7,551 nucleotides of DNA from NCBI GenBank assembly GCA_031987425.1, contig DALZZL010000178.1, forward strand, positions 1-7,551. The letters run 5' to 3'. The first letter of the stretch is position 1. Every line of letters starts with the position of its first letter. Under the pieces are notes generated by a model. That model had not been told where the DNA came from. It saw only the letters and a list, made by a program, of their open reading frames with translations, and ran no database searches. The translations under genes and the position numbers were made by a program. This stretch comes from Stenotrophomonas_A sp002429615 (lineage in GTDB: Bacteria; Pseudomonadota; Gammaproteobacteria; Xanthomonadales; Xanthomonadaceae). Positions 1-7,095 of the stretch are shown one piece after another.

Positions 1-20
1 AGGCGACATGGATGTCGCCT
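1..20. repeat. Perfect short palindrome in the 3' flank of the acyl-CoA dehydrogenase gene
   Basis: Positions 1-9 (AGGCGACAT) and 12-20 (ATGTCGCCT) are perfect 9-bp inverted repeats around a 2-base centre. The arms may continue left of the window. The rest of 21-106 has no credible gene; it contains an 8-bp palindrome TCCATGGA (28-35) and a small inverted repeat GGCAGG-G-CCTGCC (55-67). The stretch lies just downstream of the minus-strand gene ending at 107, so the hairpins could help end its transcript, but there is no T-run for a classical intrinsic terminator. The sequence resembles short intergenic repeats I recall from Xanthomonadaceae genomes; that family assignment is from memory and unverified. 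Confidence 0.5.
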
Positions 21-106
21 ACGAGCCTCCATGGATGGATTCACGGCGTGTCCCGGCAGGGCCTGCCCACCGGCCGCCGCGCGACCCACCCGGAACAGCC
101 GCGCCT

Positions 107-1255
107 TTAGCGCAACCCCGTCTCGGCACGCGCAATCACCAGCCGCTGGATCTCCGAAGTGCCCTCGTAGATCTCGGTGATCTTGGCATCGCGGAAATAC
201 CGCTCCAGCGGCATTTCCTTGGAATACCCCATGCCGCCATGGATCTGCACGGCCTGATGGGTGATCCACATCGCCGCCTCGGACGCCGTGAGCTTGGCCA
301 CCGCCGCCTCGGTGCCGAACTTCTGGCCCTTGGACTTCAGCCAAGCCGCCCGCAAGGTCAGCAGCAGCGCCGCATCGAGCTTGCACTTCATGTCGGCAAT
401 CTTGGCCTGGGTCATCTGGAACGTGCCGATGGCCGCCCCGAACGCCTGGCGCTCGCGTGCATACGCCAGCGTCGCCTCGTAAGCCGCGCGGGCGATGCCG
501 ATCGCCTGCGAGGCGATGCCGATGCGGCCCGCATCCAGCACGCCCATCGCGATCTTGAAGCCCTCGCCCTCCGCGCCGACCACGTCCTCCGGCTGTGCCA
601 CGTAGTCGGCGAACTCGATCTCGCAGGTCGCCGACGCGCGGATGCCGAGCTTGGGCTCGGTCTTGCCGCGGCCAAAGCCCGGCTTGGCGGTGTCGATCAT
701 GAAGGCGGTGATGCCGCGCGCGCCCTGCTCCGGCGCCGTCATCGCGAACAGGATGATGTACTTGGCCACCGGGCCGGAGGTGATCCAGCTCTTCTTGCCG
801 TTGATCACGTAAGTGCCGTCCGCCTGCTTCACCGCCCGGCAGCGCATCGCCGACGCATCCGAGCCGGACTGCGGCTCGGTCAGCGCGAACGCGCCGATCT
901 CGCTGCCATCGGCGATCGCGCGCACGTACTTCTGCTTCTGCGCTTCACTGCCGTGCTTGAGGATGCCGCTGCAGAACAGCGAATTGTTGACCGACATGAT
1001 CGTCGAGTGGGCGCCGTCGCCGGCCGCGATCTCGATCATGGCCAGCACGTAGGACACCGGGTCCATGCCCGCGCCGCCGTACTCGTCCGGCACCTCGATG
1101 CCCATCAGTCCGTTCTCGCCGAGCAGGCGGATGTTCTCCAGCGGGAACTCGCCGCTGCGGTCGAAGTGCTCGGCGCTCGGCGCGATCTTTTCCTGGGCGA
1201 TCCGGCGCGCGACGTCCTGGATCATCAATTGTTCTTCGGTAAAGCTGAAATCCAC
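107..1255 (-). CDS. Acyl-CoA dehydrogenase (short/branched-chain type)
   Basis: A 382-aa FAD-dependent acyl-CoA dehydrogenase, a cytoplasmic enzyme making the alpha,beta double bond of acyl-CoA thioesters and passing electrons to ETF. The length is normal for the family and all three domains are present: N-terminal helical (about 1-120), central beta (about 121-235) and C-terminal helical (about 236-382). Family signature 1, ALTEPQSGSDASA, is at 124-136. Signature 2, with QIHGGMGY, is at 337-344, followed by RYFRDAKI. The catalytic base is expected to be Glu364 in IYEGTSEIQR, by analogy with Glu376 of medium-chain dehydrogenase. RERQAFG (267-273) is also typical. The start is GTG at 1255-1253, giving (M)DFSFTEEQ as in relatives, with a strong GGAGGG seven bases upstream. 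The reading frame stays open far upstream, but that part is only the antisense of the neighbouring gene. It is divergent from the methionine operon. Chain length or substrate (butyryl, isobutyryl, 2-methylbutyryl) cannot be decided from sequence. Confidence 0.95.
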   Translation of the reverse strand: MDFSFTEEQLMIQDVARRIAQEKIAPSAEHFDRSGEFPLENIRLLGENGLMGIEVPDEYGGAGMDPVSYVLAMIEIAAGDGAHSTIMSVNNSLFCSGILKHGSEAQKQKYVRAIADGSEIGAFALTEPQSGSDASAMRCRAVKQADGTYVINGKKSWITSGPVAKYIILFAMTAPEQGARGITAFMIDTAKPGFGRGKTEPKLGIRASATCEIEFADYVAQPEDVVGAEGEGFKIAMGVLDAGRIGIASQAIGIARAAYEATLAYARERQAFGAAIGTFQMTQAKIADMKCKLDAALLLTLRAAWLKSKGQKFGTEAAVAKLTASEAAMWITHQAVQIHGGMGYSKEMPLERYFRDAKITEIYEGTSEIQRLVIARAETGLR

Positions 1256-1262
1256 GTCCGAA

Positions 1263-1268
1263 CCCTCC
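1263..1268 (-). promoter_or_regulatory. Ribosome binding site that fixes the GTG start of the acyl-CoA dehydrogenase
   Basis: Read on the minus strand this is GGAGGG, seven bases before GTG at 1255-1253. No other start codon in this frame has both a good Shine-Dalgarno sequence and the family-typical N-terminus, so the site decides in favour of GTG. Confidence 0.8.
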
Positions 1269-1288
1269 GGGGGCGCAATGTCGACCCC

Positions 1289-1294
1289 ATTGTA
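1289..1294 (-). promoter_or_regulatory. Candidate -10 box for the acyl-CoA dehydrogenase gene
   Basis: On the minus strand this reads TACAAT (5 of 6 to TATAAT), placing the transcription start near 1282 and giving a leader of roughly 27 nt with the ribosome site inside it. No good -35 hexamer sits 16-18 bp upstream, so the promoter would be weak, activator-dependent, or located elsewhere. Confidence 0.35.
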
Positions 1295-1322
1295 GCGCCA
1301 ACCATTCGCATGCGTATGTAGG

Positions 1323-1350
1323 TTGACCCGCCCCGGTCTGGCCCTAAAAT
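1323..1350 (+). promoter_or_regulatory. Near-consensus sigma-70 promoter of the regulator-metH operon
   Basis: TTGACC (1323-1328) and TAAAAT (1345-1350) each match the sigma-70 consensus at five of six positions and are separated by 16 bp. Transcription would start near 1357, giving a leader of only about 22 nt before the ATG at 1379. That leaves no room for a cobalamin, SAM or SAH riboswitch. The -10 box overlaps the left half-site of the palindromic operator, as expected for a repressible promoter. Confidence 0.7.
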
Positions 1351-1378
1351 ATCTCGCTATCGAGATATAGAGATATTT
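1347..1378. promoter_or_regulatory. Putative ArsR-type operator with three half-sites
   Basis: Three exact copies of one half-site are present: ATATCTC at 1349-1355, and its reverse complement GAGATAT at 1362-1368 and again at 1370-1376. The inner pair forms a perfect inverted repeat, ATATCTCG (1349-1356) and CGAGATAT (1361-1368) with a 4-base centre. The outer pair forms another, AAATATCTC (1347-1355) and GAGATATTT (1370-1378) with a 14-base gap. The inner ATATC...GATAT geometry fits a dimeric winged-helix repressor. The site covers part of the -10 box and everything up to the start codon, so bound protein should block transcription initiation. By position the likely ligand is the ArsR-type protein encoded immediately downstream (autoregulation); this is inference. 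Confidence 0.72.
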
Positions 1379-2308
1379 ATGGACCTGGAAGACTGGTCGA
1401 CCCGCCTGAAGGTCTTTGCCGACGCCACCCGCGTGCGCCTGCTCGCCCTGCTGGAGCAGGAGGAGCTGACCGTGGCCGAACTGTCCGGCATCACCCGCCT
1501 GGCGCAGCCTCGGGTCTCCACCCACCTGGCCAAGCTGAAGGAGGCCGGGCTGGTGCGCGACCGCCGCGCCGGCGTCTCGGCCTACTACCGCTTCGACGAA
1601 GCCGCCCTGGACCCGGCCCAGCGTGCCCTGTGGCAGGCGCTGAGCAACGGCAGCGACGACCCGCTGCTGCGCCAGGACGCCGAGCGCGTGGCCGGCGTGC
1701 TGGCGATGCGCGCCGCCGACCAGAACTGGGCCGACTCGGTGGCCGGCGACATGGAGCGCCACTACTCCCCCGGCCGCACCTGGGAAGCGCTCGCCCGCAG
1801 CGCCCTGCCGCTGCTGGAGACCGGCGACGTGCTCGACATCGCCTCCGGCGACGGCGTGCTGGCCGAGCTGGTCGCCCCGCACGCGCAGCGCTACGTCTGC
1901 ATCGACACCAGCGCCCGCGTGGTGGCGGCCGCCAGCGAGCGCCTGCGCCGCTTGGCGAACGTGGAGGTACGCGAGGGCGACATGCATGCCCTGCCGTTTG
2001 CCGAACGCAGCTTCGACCTGGTCGTGCTGATGCACGCCCTGACCTATGCCGCCAAGCCGGCGCAGGCGGTGGCCGAGGCCGCGCGCGTGCTGCGCCCGGG
2101 CGGGCGCCTGCTGCTGTGCAGCCTGGCCAAGCACGAGCATCGCGCCGCGGTGGAGGCCTATGGCCACGTCAACCTCGGCTTCAGCGCCAAGGAGCTGCGC
2201 AAGTTCGTCGAGAAGGCTGGCCTGGAAGTGTCGAGCCTGGAGACGGTGACGCGCGAGAAGCGCCCGCCGCATTTCGAGGTGATCTCGCTGATCGCCGCCA
2301 AGCCCTGA
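1379..2308 (+). CDS. ArsR-family regulator fused to a class I SAM-methyltransferase domain
   Basis: A 309-aa two-domain protein. Residues about 5-75 are an ArsR/SmtB-type winged helix; the recognition helix lies in AQPRVSTHLAKLKEAGLV (42-59), followed by the beta wing (DRRAGVSAYYRF). Residues about 125-309 form a Rossmann methyltransferase fold: motif I VLDIASGDG (151-159), acidic strand-2 end CIDTS (174-178), GDMHALPF (200-207), DLVVLMHAL (213-221) and RVLRPGGRLLL (236-246). There is no cysteine in residues 1-173, so the metal-site cysteines of classical ArsR sensors are absent; the only cysteines are 174 and 247, in the methyltransferase part. It is the first gene of the operon, 13 bp before metH, behind a palindromic operator. 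The inferred role is an autoregulated controller of methionine synthesis that senses SAM or S-adenosylhomocysteine, comparable to the SAH-responsive ArsR-family protein SahR. True methyltransferase activity is not excluded. The start ATG has only a weak AGAG ribosome site (1369-1372). Confidence 0.88.
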   Translation: MDLEDWSTRLKVFADATRVRLLALLEQEELTVAELSGITRLAQPRVSTHLAKLKEAGLVRDRRAGVSAYYRFDEAALDPAQRALWQALSNGSDDPLLRQDAERVAGVLAMRAADQNWADSVAGDMERHYSPGRTWEALARSALPLLETGDVLDIASGDGVLAELVAPHAQRYVCIDTSARVVAAASERLRRLANVEVREGDMHALPFAERSFDLVVLMHALTYAAKPAQAVAEAARVLRPGGRLLLCSLAKHEHRAAVEAYGHVNLGFSAKELRKFVEKAGLEVSSLETVTREKRPPHFEVISLIAAKP

Positions 2309-2321
2309 TCCGGAGCCGCGC

Positions 2322-3410
2322 ATGAGCACCGCCCTGCCCTGGCTGCATCCCGAACGCGCCGACAAGCTCGCCCGCGCCCTGCGCGAGCGCATCCTGATCA
2401 TCGACGGCGCGATGGGCACGATGATCCAGCGCCACCACCTGGAAGAAGGCGACTACCGCGGCGAGCGCTTCGCCGGCGGCTACGACCAGCAGCACGACCA
2501 TGTCCACGGGGAAGGCTGCGGCCACGACCTCAAGGGCAACAACGACCTGCTGCTGCTCACCCGCCCGGACGTGATCGCCGGCATCCACACCGCTTACCTG
2601 GAAGCCGGCGCGGACCTGCTGGAGACCAACACCTTCAACGCCACCTCGGTGAGCCAGGCTGACTACCACCTCGAACACCTGGTCTACGAGTTGAACAAGG
2701 CCGGCGCCGCGCTGGCCCGCCAGTGCTGCGATGCCGTCGAGGCGACCACGCCGGACAAGCCGCGCTTCGTGATCGGCGTGCTCGGCCCGACCAGCCGCAC
2801 CGCCTCGATCAGCCCCGACGTCAACGACCCGGGCCACCGCAACACCAGTTTCGACGAACTGCGCGCGACCTACCGCGAGGCGATCGAAGGGCTGATCGAC
2901 GGTGGTGCCGACACCTTGATGGTCGAAACCATCTTCGACACGCTCAATGCCAAGGCCGCGCTGTTCGCGATCGAGGAAGTGTTCGACGCGCGCGGCGGCC
3001 GCCTGCCGATCATGATCTCCGGCACCATCACCGATGCCTCCGGCCGCACGCTGTCCGGCCAGACCGCCGAAGCCTTCTACGCGTCGGTCGCGCACAGCCG
3101 GCCGCTGTCGATCGGGCTGAACTGCGCGCTGGGCGCGCGCGACCTGCGCCCGCACGTGGAAACGCTCTCCAGCGTGGCCGACAGCTACGTCAGCGCCCAC
3201 CCCAATGCCGGCCTGCCCAACGCCTTCGGCGAGTACGACGAGACGCCGGAGGAGATGGCCGCCACCCTGCATGAGTTCGCCACCGCCGGCCTGCTCAACC
3301 TCGTGGGCGGCTGCTGCGGCACCACGCCGGCGCATATCCGCGCCATCGCCGAGAGCGTGCGCGGCCTGCCGCCACGCCGCCTGCCCAGCGAACTCGAACT
3401 GGCGGCCTGA
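2322..3410 (+). CDS. metH: Methionine synthase, N-terminal homocysteine-binding part (split MetH)
   Basis: A 362-aa protein equal to the first module (about residues 1-350) of cobalamin-dependent methionine synthase, a zinc TIM barrel that binds and activates homocysteine. It starts IIDGAMGTMIQ (26-36) and continues DLKGNNDLL, GADLLETNTFN and GVLGPTSRT. The three zinc ligands are present: Cys268 in GLNCALG and Cys331/Cys332 in GGCCGTTP, matching Cys247/310/311 of E. coli MetH. Compared with E. coli, RGERF is followed by about 13 extra residues rich in His (58, 60, 62, 68) with Cys66. The ATG at 2322 has GGAG at 2312-2315, six bases upstream, and lies 13 bp after the regulator stop, so the genes are co-transcribed. 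The protein ends at TGA 3408-3410, exactly at the module boundary. It would need the product of the next gene for catalysis. BHMT-type stand-alone homocysteine methyltransferases share this fold, but the neighbour makes split MetH much the better call. Confidence 0.95.
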   Translation: MSTALPWLHPERADKLARALRERILIIDGAMGTMIQRHHLEEGDYRGERFAGGYDQQHDHVHGEGCGHDLKGNNDLLLLTRPDVIAGIHTAYLEAGADLLETNTFNATSVSQADYHLEHLVYELNKAGAALARQCCDAVEATTPDKPRFVIGVLGPTSRTASISPDVNDPGHRNTSFDELRATYREAIEGLIDGGADTLMVETIFDTLNAKAALFAIEEVFDARGGRLPIMISGTITDASGRTLSGQTAEAFYASVAHSRPLSIGLNCALGARDLRPHVETLSSVADSYVSAHPNAGLPNAFGEYDETPEEMAATLHEFATAGLLNLVGGCCGTTPAHIRAIAESVRGLPPRRLPSELELAA

Positions 3411-3446
3411 CCGCCGCCACCGCCCCACGCCAGGACGCCCCACGCA
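3408..3446 (+). other. In-frame TGA and open proline-rich linker between the metH parts
   Basis: The stop of the first metH part (TGA, 3408-3410) is followed by C. The next 12 codons (3411-3446) contain no stop and lead in the same frame into the ATG of the second part. They would read PPPPPHARTPHA. No alternative ATG, GTG or TTG lies in this frame in the gap. The only Shine-Dalgarno-like element for the second part is AGGA (3432-3435), 11 bases before its ATG, longer than ideal, which suggests translational coupling or readthrough. That both parts lie in one frame is directly visible; any functional meaning is inference. Confidence 0.8.
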
Positions 3447-6131
<2,685 letters not shown>

Positions 6132-6147
6132 GTGTGTTGGGCGGCCT

Positions 6148-6223
6148 TGTAGGAGCGGCTTCAGCCGCGACCGCCATCTGACAGATCGCGACTTCGCTCG
6201 TCGGGGCTGAAGCCCCTCCCACA
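6148..6223. repeat. REP inverted pair A (one diverged arm)
   Basis: The 29-base unit at 6148-6176 (core GTAGGAGCGGCTTCAGCCGC) faces an inverted, diverged copy at 6200-6223, which on the minus strand reads TGTGGGAGGGGCTTCAGCC and continues CCGAC. Each unit has its own small palindrome (GCGGCT-TC-AGCCGC in the first, GGGGCT-TC-AGCCCC in the second), and the pair can form a larger hairpin. This is the usual form of REP/BIME elements known from Pseudomonas, Stenotrophomonas and Xanthomonas, mobilised in trans by RAYT transposases; no RAYT gene is in this window. Lying 17 bp after the metH stop in a convergent gap, it may also act as a transcript end or stabilise the metH mRNA. The 47 bases to the next REP (6224-6270) contain only a 10-bp palindrome, AGCAATTGCT (6230-6239). 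Confidence 0.88.
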
Positions 6224-6270
6224 ACCAAAAGCAATTGCTGCTTTGCGAGCGGCCGAGATGGCTTCACCTC

Positions 6271-6338
6271 CCCTGTAGGAGCGGCTTCAGCCGCGACCGC
6301 CAGATCATGCAGTCGCGGCTGAAGCCGCTCCTACAGGG
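6271..6338. repeat. REP inverted pair B (perfect 27-bp arms)
   Basis: Positions 6271-6297 and 6312-6338 are exact 27-bp inverted repeats around a 14-base loop (6298-6311), with the same core as pair A. The left unit at 6274-6302 is identical over 29 bases to the first unit of pair A at 6148-6176. Perfect arms suggest this pair is recent or under gene conversion. The right arm runs into the 3' end of the minus-strand gene and contains its TAG stop. The long hairpin probably acts as a two-way transcription barrier between the convergent metH and outer-membrane protein genes; that role is inferred. Confidence 0.92.
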
Positions 6339-7095
6339 CGAACGACACGCCCAGGCCGGCCTGCCAATCCGTGCTCGCCCCATCCAGTCCACGCAGCAGC
6401 GAGGCATCCAGCTGCAGCTTCGGCCGCACATGCCAGGCCACACCGCCGCCCAGCTGGCGCTCATGCGTCGCACCGCCGCCGATGCCCGCCTCGACATAGC
6501 TCATCCAGCGCCCATCGTCATGCAGCGTGAGGTTCGGCGAGACCGTCCATGCATTCCCGTCCACGCCGCGCCCCAGGTCCAGATACAGCCCCATCGCCCG
6601 GTCCCGCGGCAACGACCACGACAGGCTCATCCCCAGGTCGCGCGCCGCCCCGTCGCTGAGCGCAGCACGCCCGGTACCGGCGCTGTAGGTCCCCAGCAGG
6701 GCCCAGGCAAAATCGTCGTCGCGCGATGGCAATGCCCACTTCAACGCAACCTGGCTGTCACCGCCACCGCGCGCACGCGACGCGCCGCGCTGCCAGACAT
6801 AGCTGTCGACCTCCAGCTGCAGTTCCAGTCGCGCCCCCAGCCCCAGCCGCAGGCGACTGTCGAGCGTGTAATCGCGCGTGGATGCCCCGCCACTGTCATC
6901 GCGGCTGTAGTCGGGCAGGCCCTGTTCCCAGGCGAACTGCCCGGGCATCAGCACGTCGGTGCCGAACGCGATGCCCGGCCGGTCGAAGGACACCTCGTCG
7001 TCCGCCCAGGCCACCGGCGCGCACAGCGCCAGGACCAGGACGGGCCAGGCTTTACCAGACCAGATCGTCCGGCACCTGGAATTGCGGATCGGCAT
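6331..7095 (-). CDS. Outer-membrane beta-barrel protein, PF13557-like (phenol_MetA_deg type)
   Basis: A 254-aa exported protein. It has a basic N-region (R4, R7, R9, K15), a hydrophobic stretch WPVLVLALCAPVAW (17-30) and a likely signal-peptidase I cleavage after AWA (31), giving a mature start DDEVSF. The mature part alternates amphipathic beta strands with short polar turns: FAWEQGLPDYS, LRLGLGARLELQLEVDSYV, GDSQVALKWALPS, WALLGTYSAGTG, MSYVEAGIGGG and GLGVSF. This matches my recall of the putative transporter family PF13557, whose substrates are mostly unknown, so no substrate is proposed. Translation starts at ATG 7095-7093, behind a very strong AGGAGGA (7101-7107) that lies inside the upstream gene; the two genes overlap by 44 bp. 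The 3' end is unusual: the stop TAG, the last Leu codon and two bases of the Ala253 codon belong to a REP element, so the chain ends ...VSFAL rather than at a terminal Phe, the common barrel end. Confidence 0.8.
   Translation of the reverse strand: MPIRNSRCRTIWSGKAWPVLVLALCAPVAWADDEVSFDRPGIAFGTDVLMPGQFAWEQGLPDYSRDDSGGASTRDYTLDSRLRLGLGARLELQLEVDSYVWQRGASRARGGGDSQVALKWALPSRDDDFAWALLGTYSAGTGRAALSDGAARDLGMSLSWSLPRDRAMGLYLDLGRGVDGNAWTVSPNLTLHDDGRWMSYVEAGIGGGATHERQLGGGVAWHVRPKLQLDASLLRGLDGASTDWQAGLGVSFAL

Noticed and set aside
8..1321. Open frame of 437 codons on the plus strand
   Set aside because: It is the antisense of the acyl-CoA dehydrogenase gene; the product is Arg/Ala/His-rich with no domain, as expected for high-GC shadow frames.
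1323..1378. Cobalamin, SAM or SAH riboswitch in front of the methionine operon
   Set aside because: The predicted leader is about 22 nt and the visible palindrome overlaps the -10 box, so it is better explained as a DNA operator; no B12-box or other riboswitch core was seen.
1256..2419. N-terminal extension of the acyl-CoA dehydrogenase frame to 770 aa
   Set aside because: The extra 388 residues are antisense to the regulator gene and low-complexity. The GTG at 1255 has a strong ribosome site and gives the normal family length.
3408..3410. Selenocysteine at the TGA between the metH parts
   Set aside because: No SECIS-like hairpin is evident just downstream, MetH has no known selenocysteine at this site, and the TGA falls in a linker rather than a catalytic position.
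6228..6244. AAAGCA/TGCTTT hairpin as an intrinsic terminator for metH
   Set aside because: The stem is short and AT-rich with no GC core and no U-tract; the REP hairpins are better candidates for ending transcription.
6148..6338. CRISPR array or insertion-sequence terminal repeats
   Set aside because: There are only four repeat units in alternating orientation with no regular spacers and no transposase; the REP core motif explains them.
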